This document shows positions 17,278 to 26,168 of a DNA stretch of 64,000 nucleotides, in pieces. The stretch comes from Sulfopaludibacter sp035606355 (GTDB lineage: Bacteria > Acidobacteriota > Terriglobia > Bryobacterales > Bryobacteraceae). Both the position numbers and the translations under genes were made by a program. The stretch is from positions 62,001 through 126,000 of the forward strand of contig DATNFO010000045.1 of NCBI GenBank assembly GCA_035606355.1. The letters run 5' to 3'. The notes beneath the pieces are model-generated. The model saw nothing but the letters and a program-made list of their open reading frames with translations. It had not been told where the DNA came from and did no database searches. Positions within the stretch are counted from its first letter, which is position 1. Every line of letters starts with the position of its first letter.

Positions 17278-17314
17278 TTGACACGGCCGCGGAGTAATGC
17301 TAGTTTTCTAGCAT
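17278..17314 (+). promoter_or_regulatory. Candidate blaI promoter and operator, possibly leaderless
   Basis: A perfect TTGACA (17278-17283) is followed after 17 nt by TAGTTT (17301-17306). The dyad ATGCTAG-TTTT-CTAGCAT (17297-17314) covers this -10 box and runs into the ATG at 17313. A transcript starting about 7 nt after the -10 would begin at or next to the start codon. The dyad is well placed for autorepression by the BlaI-like protein, although it is not the TACA-TGTA operator of staphylococcal BlaI. Confidence 0.5.
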
Positions 17315-17708
17315 GCTGCTAAAAAATCAGCACGGTGCGGCATTGAGCCGTAGGGAACGGCAGATTATGGACATTTTGTATCGCGCGGGAAAGGCGTCGG
17401 CCAACGAGGTGCGGGATGCCATGGCCGACGCTCCGAGTTACTCGGCCGTGCGCGCGATGCTGCGCGTGCTGGAGGAGAAGGGCCACGTCAAGCATCAGGC
17501 GGAAGGTCTGAAGTATGTGTATGTGCCGACGCTGGCCCGCGACACCGCCAAGAAGAACGCGGTGAAGCACCTGATGAACACCTTCTTCAACGATTCGCCG
17601 GAGCAGATTGTAGCGGCGCTGCTGGACGTTTCTTCCACGCGGTTGACAGGCGAGGAACTGGACCGCATGGCGCAACTGATCGAAAAAGCCCGCAAGGAGG
17701 GCAAGTAA
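17313..17708 (+). CDS. blaI: BlaI/MecI/CopY-family transcriptional repressor
   Basis: Winged-helix repressor of 131 aa. The DNA-binding domain covers residues about 10-75 (LSRRERQIMDILYRAGKASANEVRDAM, YSAVRAMLRVLEEKGHV) and a C-terminal dimerisation helix follows (EELDRMAQLIEKARKEG). Its stop (TAA) is immediately followed by the ATG of the BlaR1-like gene, so the pair is a classical sensor/repressor unit. Such repressors are inactivated by proteolysis linked to the BlaR1 sensor. No beta-lactamase gene lies within the window, so the controlled target may be the operon itself or a distant gene. The ligand is unknown. Confidence 0.9.
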   Translation: MLLKNQHGAALSRRERQIMDILYRAGKASANEVRDAMADAPSYSAVRAMLRVLEEKGHVKHQAEGLKYVYVPTLARDTAKKNAVKHLMNTFFNDSPEQIVAALLDVSSTRLTGEELDRMAQLIEKARKEGK

Positions 17709-19646
17709 ATGTTGTGGACATTCGTGGTACTGGCGCTGAAGAGCACGGCCGTTCTGGCGGCCGCGCGATTATTGACGTGGGCGATGCGCGGCCGTAGCGC
17801 GGCGTCGCGGCACCTGGTGTGGAGCGGCGCGTTCGCTGCCGTACTTGCGCTTCCTTTATTGACCGTGGTGCTGCCGCGGATGGCGGTATCGGCGCCGGCG
17901 CCGTCGCTCGTGTTCCGCAGCGATGCCGCCGCGCAACCGGTGACCCCGAAGGATGCTCAATCTCTACCCGGCGGGTTTGTGGCCGCTGCGCCTGCGCGCA
18001 CTGCGGCGGGCGCGGTGGGCTGGCTCCAATTGCTGCTGCTGGCGTGGTGCGCCGGAGCGCTCGCGATATTGGCGCGCGTGGCGATGGCATATAGTGCGAT
18101 CGCCCGGCTGCGCCGCCGTGCCCGCCCATACCCGGAGAGCGCCGAGCCGCTCGCTCGCCGGTTGGGCATTGCGCACCCGGTCGCGATCCTCGAAAGCGAA
18201 GCGGAGACCATGCCGATGACCTTCGGCGTGTTTCGCCCGGCGGTGTTGATGCCCGCGGGCAGCGGACAGTGGGATGCGGAGCGCCGCGGCATGGTGCTGC
18301 TGCACGAGCTCGCGCACGTCAGGCGCGGCGACCCGGCGACCCACCTCCTGGGCCGCTTTGCCCTGGCGCTGTACTGGTGGAATCCACTCGCCTGGACCGC
18401 GTGGCGCGAATTTCTGAAGGAACGCGAACGCGCGGCTGACGACCTCGTTCTGAATGCCGGAGCGCGCCCGAGCGAGTACGCGCGGCATCTGCTGGAAATC
18501 GCGCGTTCGCTGCATTGCGCGTCGCGGTTGGATGGCGCGGCCATCGCTATGGCGCGCGGTCCGCAACTCGAAGGACGCCTGCTCGCGATTCTGGACTCGA
18601 ATCGCAACCGCCGGAGTCCCCGTCGCGCCGCGTCCGTCGTCGCTGCGCTTGCGGCAAGCGCTTTGCTGATGCCGCTAGCGGCGATGCAGACGCAGCAGGC
18701 CGCTCCGCTGCCGAACGTCGACTCGGTGATCCGCGAGGCGAACGCGAAGAAGGATCATGAACTGGTGGACTACGTCGCTTCCGTGTTGAAAAGCAACGGG
18801 CAGTTCGACGCGGCCGCGCAGGCGCTGCAGGCGGGCTTGCAGATTCGCGAAGAGCAATCCGGTTCGGGCAGCGTGGAATACGGTGTGGGGCTGGTGAAGT
18901 TGGGCGAACTGGAGAGCCGCCGGCAAAACAGCAAGGATGCGCTGGTGTACTTCACGAAGGCCGAACAGGTGCTGCAAAACCGGCCGGAAGCCGCGCCGGC
19001 GCTGCACTTCCTGGGAATCGACGCGCTCGCGGCGAAGAAGTATGACGACGCCTTCCAATACTTCGAGCGGCTCGCGGCGGCCGACCCTTCGCAGGCGGGT
19101 ATCGCCATGATGTGGATGGCGGTGACGCGCGAGCATCAACACGACGACACCGCGGCCGAGACGCTGTTCCAGAACGCCATCGCCACGCAGGCGGAAGATC
19201 TGAACGGCGCGGTGGTGCGTAGCGTATATGCCGCTTTCCTACGCGGCCAAAAGCGCGTGGAGGAGGCGCAAGCGTTGGATGAGCAGGCCAGCGCCATTCG
19301 CGGACGGCTGCGTCAACGGCGGCAGCAAGTAGTCGCGCCCGCGCCGGCGAAACCGGCTCAGGCCGGCAGTGGCGCGGCGATGACGGCGCCACGACTCACC
19401 TTCAAACAGGAGCCCTCGTATTCGGAGGAGGCGCGGCTTGCGAAGTATCAGGGTACGGTGACACTGTCGGTGGTGATCGGCGAAAACGGCAAAGTTACCA
19501 CTGCCCAGGTGGTGCAAAGCCTCGGGTTAGGCCTGGATGAGCAGGCCATGATGGCGGTAGAGACCTGGACCTTCCAGCCGGCCACGAAAAACGGCGTGCC
19601 GGTGCCGACGCAAGCCCTTGTCGAAGTAAATTTCCGTCTGCTGTAA
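17709..19646 (+). CDS. BlaR1-like M56 metalloprotease fused to TPR-like helices and a TonB C-terminal domain
   Basis: Membrane protein of 645 aa. Residues 1-130 contain N-terminal membrane segments (LWTFVVLALKSTAVLAAARL, VWSGAFAAVLALPLLTVVL, LQLLLLAWCAGALAILARV). The zinc protease site is HELAHVRRGD with HExxH at 199-203, followed by the third-ligand region KERERAADDLVL. A further membrane segment lies near residue 305. Instead of a penicillin-binding sensor domain, the outer part holds TPR-like helices (residues about 330-530: QFDAAAQALQAGL, DALVYFTKAEQVL, YDDAFQYFERLAA). It ends in a TonB_C domain (about 560-645: PSYSEEARLAKYQGTVTLSV, VETWTFQP). This points to an envelope sensor other than a beta-lactam receptor. 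Confidence 0.85.
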   Translation: MLWTFVVLALKSTAVLAAARLLTWAMRGRSAASRHLVWSGAFAAVLALPLLTVVLPRMAVSAPAPSLVFRSDAAAQPVTPKDAQSLPGGFVAAAPARTAAGAVGWLQLLLLAWCAGALAILARVAMAYSAIARLRRRARPYPESAEPLARRLGIAHPVAILESEAETMPMTFGVFRPAVLMPAGSGQWDAERRGMVLLHELAHVRRGDPATHLLGRFALALYWWNPLAWTAWREFLKERERAADDLVLNAGARPSEYARHLLEIARSLHCASRLDGAAIAMARGPQLEGRLLAILDSNRNRRSPRRAASVVAALAASALLMPLAAMQTQQAAPLPNVDSVIREANAKKDHELVDYVASVLKSNGQFDAAAQALQAGLQIREEQSGSGSVEYGVGLVKLGELESRRQNSKDALVYFTKAEQVLQNRPEAAPALHFLGIDALAAKKYDDAFQYFERLAAADPSQAGIAMMWMAVTREHQHDDTAAETLFQNAIATQAEDLNGAVVRSVYAAFLRGQKRVEEAQALDEQASAIRGRLRQRRQQVVAPAPAKPAQAGSGAAMTAPRLTFKQEPSYSEEARLAKYQGTVTLSVVIGENGKVTTAQVVQSLGLGLDEQAMMAVETWTFQPATKNGVPVPTQALVEVNFRLL

Positions 19647-19652
19647 GGGGCG

Positions 19653-20945
19653 TTAGCGCAGCGTTCCTACCTGGTAATCCACGGCGATTCGCTGCGCCTG
19701 GTAATCATACTGCGCATTGGTCAGCGCGATCTGCGCGCCCGTCAAATTCAGTTGCGCCTGGCTCACTTCCACGAATGAGCTCAGGCCCAACTGATACCGG
19801 CTCTGTGAAAGATCCAGCGCCATCTTTGCCTGACTGACCAGTTGCTGGCTGAGCGCGATCTTGTCGTACGCCGAATTCGCGTTCAGCCACGCGACACGCA
19901 CATCGCGGATGATGCGATTCTGCTCATCCGTTATATTCTGTGCGGCAGCTTCCGCCTGCAAACGAGCCTCCGCGGTGCGCGCGTGAAACAGACCGCCATT
20001 GAACACCGGGATCGTGACGTTCAGGCCGACCGCCCCGTATTTTCCCGGCAGGCCGGTGTAACTCTGCGGAATCAATCCCATGCTGCCGATCGCCGCGACG
20101 CTCGGATAGTAGAGATCGTGCTCCGCCCTGGCGAAGCTTGCGGCGGCGTTCTGCCGGAGCCGCAACTCCGAAAGTTCCGGCCGCTGTTGGATTGCTTGCG
20201 AAATGAGGTCGGCCACGCGGTCGGGAAGCGGCGCGGGCAGCGGCTCATCGGCCACCGTAAACGCGGTCTGGTTCGGCAGACCCATGATGGCCGCGAGTTG
20301 CGCTTCGGATGCCGAGACATTGTTCTGCGCCTGTACCTGCATCAGCCGCGCATCGGCCAGGTTCACGTTCGCAAAACTGACATCGAGCTGCGACCGGAGG
20401 TTGGCGTTGGCGAGCGCGGTGATCTGATCCACCACCAGTTGCCGCGCGTTCACCGTCTCATTGGCAACCGTGAGCAGTGCGTGGTTGCGCAGCACGTTGA
20501 AGTACGCCTCACTGGTGCCCAGCAGAATATCGGCGCGCGTCTCATCGGTAACCTGATCCTGCGCCTGCGCCTGCAATTTCGCCATTCCGGCGAGTTGCCG
20601 AGTGCGGCCGAAATCCGTGATCAACTGGTTGACGACCACGCCGCTGCCCAACCGGCTGTAAACCACCGGATTGTTGAGCGCTCCCGCGCCGAGGCGGCTG
20701 CCATCGTCCGCGCCGACCCCGGTCAGTGACGCGCCTACACTCGGCATCATCGCCGAACTGTACTGCTTGGGAACCTCGTAAGCGGCTGCCGCGGTGAGGC
20801 GAGCCGCGGAGACGCGCGGATTGTTCGCGATCGCCAAACGCTGCGCTTCGGCCAGCGTGAGATGCATCGTTTGCTGCGGCTGGGCGAATGCGCATACCGC
20901 TGCGGCGAGTAGGAATGTGAATGTCAGTTTACGCATTGCTTTCAT
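19653..20945 (-). CDS. TolC-family outer-membrane efflux protein
   Basis: Outer-membrane channel of 430 aa for the RND pump encoded just upstream. It has a signal peptide (MRKLTFTFLLAAAVCAFAQ) and two internally similar halves of coiled-coil helices (LTLAEAQRLAIANNPRVSAARL; LISQAIQQRPELSELRLRQNAAAS). The C-terminal half has SQAKMALDLSQSRYQLGLSSFVEVSQAQLNL, written here in two overlapping parts as family evidence: SRYQLGLSSFVEV and SQAQLNLTGAQIAL. The ATG at 20945 overlaps the end of the RND gene by 17 nt; an ATG at 20936 is an alternative. It is convergent with the BlaR1-like gene with only 6 nt between stops. Confidence 0.9.
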   Translation of the reverse strand: MKAMRKLTFTFLLAAAVCAFAQPQQTMHLTLAEAQRLAIANNPRVSAARLTAAAAYEVPKQYSSAMMPSVGASLTGVGADDGSRLGAGALNNPVVYSRLGSGVVVNQLITDFGRTRQLAGMAKLQAQAQDQVTDETRADILLGTSEAYFNVLRNHALLTVANETVNARQLVVDQITALANANLRSQLDVSFANVNLADARLMQVQAQNNVSASEAQLAAIMGLPNQTAFTVADEPLPAPLPDRVADLISQAIQQRPELSELRLRQNAAASFARAEHDLYYPSVAAIGSMGLIPQSYTGLPGKYGAVGLNVTIPVFNGGLFHARTAEARLQAEAAAQNITDEQNRIIRDVRVAWLNANSAYDKIALSQQLVSQAKMALDLSQSRYQLGLSSFVEVSQAQLNLTGAQIALTNAQYDYQAQRIAVDYQVGTLR

Positions 20946-23900
20946 TTCGGCCGTAAACCAGCACGTAGGCTGCGGGCACCAGGAATACAGTCAGCGCGAC
21001 CGATACGGAAAGTCCGCCGAGAATCGCGCGCGCCAGTGGGGCGTACGCTTCGCTGCCGGCGCCGAGTTTCAACGCCATCGGGAGAAGCCCGATGATAGTG
21101 GCCAGCGAGGTCATCAGCACCGGACGCAAGCGCACCCGGCAGGCAAGTGCGACGGCTTCACGCACCGTCATGCCTTCGCCGCGCAACTGCCGCGTGAATT
21201 CCACGATCAGAATGCTGTTGGAAACCGCGATTCCGACCAGCATTACGACGCCCATCAGCGACATCACGTTCAGGGTTGTGTTGCTGGCCCAGAGAATCAG
21301 GATTACGCCCATCAGCCCGGGCGGCACAGCCGTGAGAATGATGAACGGGTCGAGAAACGATTGGAACTGCGCCACCAGAATCAGGTACAGCAGCACCACT
21401 GCCATGCACAGTCCCAGCGAAAAGCTGGTGAAGGAAGCGAACATGCCCTGCACCATTCCGCGCAGGGTGATGGCCAGTCCTTCGGGCACTTTGCTGCCCG
21501 CGATGATGTCGTCGATCGAGTGCGCGATGCGGCCCAGATCCTCATTCAGCGGCCGCACGTAAATATCGATCGTGCGCCGCAGCGAGTAATGATCCACTTC
21601 CGTCGGCGACGTTCTGCGTTGAATGTCGCTCACCATATCGAGCCGCGTGGGCTGGCTGATATTCGAGGCGCGCAGCGGAATACCCCGCAGGTCGCTGAGC
21701 GTCTTCACCTGGTTTTCCGGATACTGCACGGTGAGCATGTAGTCGTTGCCGTTCTTCGGGTCGATCCAGAAGCTGGGCGCGATCATCTGGTTGGAGGTGA
21801 GCGCCGTGATCACGTTCCGGACCACTTCCTGCTGATCGAGACCCATTTCGCTGGCACGGACGCGGTCCACATTGAGCTGCAGCGCCGGGTAATCGATATC
21901 CTGCGGAATAAAGACGTCGGCGACTCCGGGAATCTTCTGAATCCGCGATGCCAGACCGAGCGCGGTGGCATACGCATTTTTCATGTTGGACCCGGCCACC
22001 TGTACATCAATCGGCGCCGGCAGCCCCATATTCAAGACCGCGTCCACCAAACCGCCCGATTGGAAGTAGGCGCTGAGCTCAGGCATTTCGCGCGCCAACC
22101 GCTCCTTCATGCGCGCCATGTATTCGTAGCTGCCCACCTTGTGGTCGTCCTTGAGACTCACCTGCACAAACGCCGTGTGCATGGCGGAGTTCGTCGTGTA
22201 GATCGCCGAGAAGTCCGGTGTCGCTCCGATATTGGAGACGATCATGCCGAGATCCTCCGGTGAGACCACATGCCGCACAAGATTCTCCACCTTCGCGACC
22301 TCGCCTTCGGTGACCAGCAGGCGCGTGCCCGTAGGCGCTTTCAGGTTGATGACGAACTGTCCGGCGTCCGTGCGCGGGAAGAAGGAAAGCCCGAGCAGCG
22401 GGAACATCGCCAGGCATGCGCCAAACCCAACGGCGAAGAGGCCGAGCGTCGCAATGGGCCAGCGCAGGGTAACGCCCACGGCGCGGTCGTAGAGCCGCAG
22501 GAAGTTTTCGAATCGCGCGTTGAACCAGACGTTGAAACGCTCGCCGAAGCTGCGCTTCCGCGGCGCATGATCCACTGTGATTGGCTGCTCGGAAGAGGGC
22601 GTGCCGTGATGCGCGGGAGCCTTAATAAACATGGCGCAGAACAGCGGCACCACCGTCATCGCAACGGCGAACGACGCGAACAGGCTGAGCGCCACTGCCA
22701 GCGCCAGCGCGGAGAACAGAAACTTGCTGACGCCGTACAGGAACGTTACCGGGAAGAACACCACCACCGTTGTGAGCGTCGCCGAAAGCACCGGAAGCGC
22801 CACTTCCTTGCCGCCCTTTTCCGCGGCTTCGCGCGGGGTTTCGCCGAGCTCCAGGTGCCGGTAAATATTCTCCAGCACCACCACGGAGTTATCGATCAGG
22901 CGTGAGAACGCCAGCGCCAGGCCGCCGAGCACCATGCTGTTGACCGATCCTCCGCCCATCGAAAGCGCAATGAACGCCGCCAGCGCCGATAGCGGAATCG
23001 AGAAAAACACCGCGACCGTGGCGCGCATGCTGCCGAGGAAGATCAGAATCATGATCGACGTCAGTAGCAGGCCGATGCCACCCTCGTGCAGCAGTGTTTC
23101 AATGGCGGTCTTCACGAACTTGGATTGATCGAACACCACCTGCGTTTGCAGGCTCTTCGGAACGTCAAACAGCTTGGTCAGCGCCGCGCGGATTCCGTTC
23201 ACTACATCGATGGTGTTGGTGTCGCCGCCCTGCTTCAAAACGGGCGTATAGACGCTGCGCTGCCCATCCACACGCACGATGTTCGTCTGAATCTGGTGCC
23301 CGTCCTCAGCGTGTCCGATATCCGCAATGCGCACCGGCGCGTCATGCACCATTTTGATCGGGAGCTGGTCAATATCGCGGATGGTGCTGAGCTGGCTGTT
23401 CGTGTAGATGTTGTAATCCAGCGGCCCGAGCTGCACGTCGCCGGCGGGAAGGATCAGGTTCGATTGGTTGACCGCCCGAACCACGTCCATCACCGTCATC
23501 TGGTGCGCTTCCAGCTTGTACGGGTCCGTGTAGACCATGATCTGGCGATACTTGCCGCCGAACGGCTGCGGCACGCTGGCGCCCGGCACGCCGCCGATCT
23601 GGTTGCGCACCTGGAACTGCGCCAGGTCGCGAAGCTGTGTTTCGTTCAGCCCTTCGCCCTTGAACGTCACCAGGCAGACAGGCAGGCTGGATGCATCGAA
23701 CTTGAGCACCACGGGCGGCAGCGTTCCGGGCGGCAAGCGCCGTAGCTGCGCCATGGCGAGATTGGAGATCGTCGTCACCGCCGAATCGGGGTTCGTGCCC
23801 GGCTGGAAGTAAACCTTGATGATGCTTACGCCGGGCAGCGACCGCGATTCGATGTGCTCAATGCCTGAGCCCAGCGTGAAGAAGCGTTCGAAGCGGCTGG

Positions 23901-24084
23901 TGATGTCCGTCTCGATCTGTTCCGGCGGCATGCCGGAGTAGAACGTGGCAACCACTACCACCGGGATGTTCATCGCGGGGAACATATCCACGGGCATGCG
24001 AACCAGGCTGCTGACGCCCACCACCGCGATAATCAGGCAGACGACGACGATGAAATACGGATTTTGAATCGCGAATCGAGACAT
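20929..24084 (-). CDS. RND efflux transporter permease subunit (AcrB/HAE-like)
   Basis: Inner-membrane trimeric pump of 1051 aa, normal length. Family features include an N-terminal membrane segment (PYFIVVVCLIIAVVGVSSL), the paired porter loops (VDMFPAMNIPVV, YSGMPPEQIE), and two sets of membrane helices around residues 335-560 and 870-1045. Proton-relay positions are unusual. TM4 has SRLIDNSVVVLENI, so the AcrB Asp407-Asp408 pair is Asp398-Asn399, and TM10 has VGIAVSNSILIVEF, so the AcrB Lys940 position is Ser955. Gene order is RraA-like, adaptor, pump, TolC, all overlapping or closely spaced. The exported compound is unknown. Confidence 0.9.
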   Translation of the reverse strand: MSRFAIQNPYFIVVVCLIIAVVGVSSLVRMPVDMFPAMNIPVVVVATFYSGMPPEQIETDITSRFERFFTLGSGIEHIESRSLPGVSIIKVYFQPGTNPDSAVTTISNLAMAQLRRLPPGTLPPVVLKFDASSLPVCLVTFKGEGLNETQLRDLAQFQVRNQIGGVPGASVPQPFGGKYRQIMVYTDPYKLEAHQMTVMDVVRAVNQSNLILPAGDVQLGPLDYNIYTNSQLSTIRDIDQLPIKMVHDAPVRIADIGHAEDGHQIQTNIVRVDGQRSVYTPVLKQGGDTNTIDVVNGIRAALTKLFDVPKSLQTQVVFDQSKFVKTAIETLLHEGGIGLLLTSIMILIFLGSMRATVAVFFSIPLSALAAFIALSMGGGSVNSMVLGGLALAFSRLIDNSVVVLENIYRHLELGETPREAAEKGGKEVALPVLSATLTTVVVFFPVTFLYGVSKFLFSALALAVALSLFASFAVAMTVVPLFCAMFIKAPAHHGTPSSEQPITVDHAPRKRSFGERFNVWFNARFENFLRLYDRAVGVTLRWPIATLGLFAVGFGACLAMFPLLGLSFFPRTDAGQFVINLKAPTGTRLLVTEGEVAKVENLVRHVVSPEDLGMIVSNIGATPDFSAIYTTNSAMHTAFVQVSLKDDHKVGSYEYMARMKERLAREMPELSAYFQSGGLVDAVLNMGLPAPIDVQVAGSNMKNAYATALGLASRIQKIPGVADVFIPQDIDYPALQLNVDRVRASEMGLDQQEVVRNVITALTSNQMIAPSFWIDPKNGNDYMLTVQYPENQVKTLSDLRGIPLRASNISQPTRLDMVSDIQRRTSPTEVDHYSLRRTIDIYVRPLNEDLGRIAHSIDDIIAGSKVPEGLAITLRGMVQGMFASFTSFSLGLCMAVVLLYLILVAQFQSFLDPFIILTAVPPGLMGVILILWASNTTLNVMSLMGVVMLVGIAVSNSILIVEFTRQLRGEGMTVREAVALACRVRLRPVLMTSLATIIGLLPMALKLGAGSEAYAPLARAILGGLSVSVALTVFLVPAAYVLVYGRNESNA

Positions 24085-24097
24085 AGATAAACTGCGG

Positions 24098-25327
24098 CTA
24101 GCTGGCCGCCCCCATCACCGTGACCTTCGGCTTCACCTCTTCTCCGGCTTGCAGGCTGGAACGGCCGCCGATCACCACCATGTCGCCTTCATTCAACCCG
24201 GAGACCACCTCGATCTCATCTGCCGTTTCCAGGCCGAGTTGAATCTTGCGGACTTCCACGCGATTGTTGGGCGTTACCACCATCACGCGGCCCGTCTGCG
24301 CCTCGCCGGATGCACTGGTATCGGTATCGACCGCGGTCACCGGAACGGCGAGGACGTTGGCGTGGCGCGCCAGAGTGAGATCGACCTCGGCGTACATTCC
24401 GGGCACCAGCACCAGGCTCGGATTCTGCACGTCGACTTCAGTCGCCATGGTGCGCGTTTCGACCGACAGCTTATCGGAGAAGCGAACCACCTTGCCCGGG
24501 AAACTACGCTTCAGCGTGGGCACCTTGACCTCCACCTGCTGGCCGATGTGCACACCCGGAACCGCCGATTCGGGCACCGGCAGAATCAGGCGGAGCAGTC
24601 TGTTTTCACTGAGGCGGACCACCGGAGCAGCTTGCGCTTTCGATGAGGTGCCCTGCTCAATCATGGAGCCGGGGTCGGCATAGCGCGCGGTGATTACACC
24701 GGTGAAAGGCGCGGTCACCTGCGTGTACCCCATCAGCGTCTTCACCTTGGCGGCATCGGCCTGATGCACGGCCACGGACCGGTTTGCGGCTTCGACCGCG
24801 GATTTTGCGGCGGCAACCTGCGCTTCCGCGACGAGGTCTTTGCTTTGTGCGTCTTCGATTTCCTGCTCCGCCACCAGACCGGCCTTCACACCGGCCAGCC
24901 GCTTGTAATAAACCTCCGCGATTTTGTGCGCGGTTTGCGACCGCGTCAGTTCGTCGGAAGCCCGCTGCACTTCGGCCTTGGATTGCTCCACAGCGGCGTC
25001 CGCCCGTCTCAGGTCGTCCTCCATTTCGGGGACTTCCAGAGTGGCGAGCAGCGCGCCCTGCTGAACGCGGTCGCCTATATCGACGTTGATCTCTTTGACG
25101 TAGCCGGCGACCTTCGCCATCACGTCGACTTCCTGGTACGGTTTGAACTCCGCCGTGAGCGCGAGCTTGTGGGTCAGGCTGTCCGTTTTGACGCGCGCCA
25201 CCGCAACCGTCGGCACTTCCGGCGTGCTCCGCGCCGCTTGTACCTCCTGGTTTCTCCCGCAGGCGGCGAGAAAAGCGAGAGCGAATACGGGAACGATCAG
25301 GGCTTTTTCTGGTCTCATGGAATTCAT
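24098..25327 (-). CDS. RND efflux periplasmic adaptor (membrane fusion) lipoprotein
   Basis: Adaptor of 409 aa that links the RND pump to TolC. The lipobox is FLAAC|GRN, so it is likely a lipoprotein. Domains in order: barrel-sandwich/lipoyl half (EVDVMAKVAGYVKEINVDIGDRVQQG), an alpha-hairpin coiled coil (about residues 95-185), the second lipoyl half (TLMGYTQVTAPFTGVITARY), a beta-barrel and a membrane-proximal domain (VVTPNNRVEVRKIQLGLE, VVSGLNEGDMVVIGG). The start ATG at 25327 overlaps the stop of the RraA-like gene (ATGA); ATG 25318 is an alternative. It is 13 nt upstream of the pump gene. Confidence 0.9.
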   Translation of the reverse strand: MNSMRPEKALIVPVFALAFLAACGRNQEVQAARSTPEVPTVAVARVKTDSLTHKLALTAEFKPYQEVDVMAKVAGYVKEINVDIGDRVQQGALLATLEVPEMEDDLRRADAAVEQSKAEVQRASDELTRSQTAHKIAEVYYKRLAGVKAGLVAEQEIEDAQSKDLVAEAQVAAAKSAVEAANRSVAVHQADAAKVKTLMGYTQVTAPFTGVITARYADPGSMIEQGTSSKAQAAPVVRLSENRLLRLILPVPESAVPGVHIGQQVEVKVPTLKRSFPGKVVRFSDKLSVETRTMATEVDVQNPSLVLVPGMYAEVDLTLARHANVLAVPVTAVDTDTSASGEAQTGRVMVVTPNNRVEVRKIQLGLETADEIEVVSGLNEGDMVVIGGRSSLQAGEEVKPKVTVMGAAS

Positions 25328-26007
25328 TCGCGAATGGCGGCTTGTAGTTTTTCGATGGTGAAGTCGGAAGAGCGGCACAAATCGATAATCTTGCGATCGT
25401 GAGCCTGTATCCGGCGAGCGGTTTCAATGGCTTCCGCGGCGATGTCTTGCGGGACGGAAATGACGCCGTGGCAATCCGCGTACAGCAGATCGCCCGCTTC
25501 CACCGTCAGGCCGAAGATTTCCACGGGCTGCCCGAAATCGACAACGTGCGCGTATGCGTGGGAGACGGCGACGGAGTGCGCGAACACGGGAAACTTCAGT
25601 TCGGCGAGGCCTTCGAGGTCGCGGACAGACCCGTTGGTGATGGCGGCGCAGCATTGGAACGCCTGCAGCACGGCCGCGTGTACCTGTCCGAGAGTGGATC
25701 CGCCGCCCGCGTTGCGCTCCATGTCCTGGATCACGGCGATGCGGGGCGCAGGCAGGCGGCCGATGGCCTCCCACCAGTCCGTGCGGTCCACGTAGGCGTT
25801 GCCGGTCATCGGCGGATCGGCAGTCTTCACGCGGCACGTCGCGGCATAGCCTGCCACCCTGGGATACCCGCCAGTGAGGCACTGGAGTCCGGGCTGCGTG
25901 TAACCTGTGTTGCGCAAACGAACCCCGAAATGCTCAATTGCATTGGCGATGGTGCAGGTATCGAATTGCTGGATCTCACTGAGGATGGAAGGCGGGAGTG
26001 GGTCCAC
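25324..26007 (-). CDS. RraA-family protein (4-hydroxy-4-methyl-2-oxoglutarate aldolase / RNase E inhibitor fold)
   Basis: Protein of 227 aa of the RraA/'demethylmenaquinone methyltransferase' fold. The signature block GGGSTLGQVHAAVLQAFQC then AAITNGSVRDLEGL is intact, with the Arg-Asp that in HMG aldolases binds substrate and metal. GDLLYADCHGVISVPQDIAAEA follows as usual. It starts with GTG. Family members include aldolases for 4-hydroxy-2-oxo acids and the RNase E regulator RraA; the sequence alone does not separate them. Its stop overlaps the start of the RND adaptor (ATGA), which is an unexpected coupling. Confidence 0.8.
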   Translation of the reverse strand: MDPLPPSILSEIQQFDTCTIANAIEHFGVRLRNTGYTQPGLQCLTGGYPRVAGYAATCRVKTADPPMTGNAYVDRTDWWEAIGRLPAPRIAVIQDMERNAGGGSTLGQVHAAVLQAFQCCAAITNGSVRDLEGLAELKFPVFAHSVAVSHAYAHVVDFGQPVEIFGLTVEAGDLLYADCHGVISVPQDIAAEAIETARRIQAHDRKIIDLCRSSDFTIEKLQAAIRE

Positions 26008-26079
26008 AAACTCGATGATACGGAGAGCGGCAGGGCGGAACGAATACCCCGGTTGGGGTAGTTGGCGGGAAAACGGGCC

Positions 26080-26168
26080 GTAGTCGTGCCGACAGGAATG
26101 CTTCCTGTCGGGCCGCGCGGAGCGCGGCTTAGGTGCGCTCTGCGCGCCTGGTACAGGCCGGTACCTAC
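26080..26168. repeat. REP/BIME-like element with GTAG...CTAC heads
   Basis: 89-bp element. Head GTAG (26080-26083), then stems CCGACAGGAA/TTCCTGTCGG (26089-26111), GCCGCGC/GCGCGGC (26112-26128) and GGTAC...GTACC (26150-26165), and an inverted head CTAC (26165-26168). On the minus strand the TAG of the right head is the stop codon of the GH106 gene. The left palindrome belongs to the same type as the one at 311-333; the right palindrome is of the GTACCGG type. Confidence 0.75.

Noticed and set aside
20794..22263. Plus-strand open frame of 489 aa opposite the RND pump
   Set aside because: Antisense shadow with no motifs; the pump gene on the minus strand is unambiguous.
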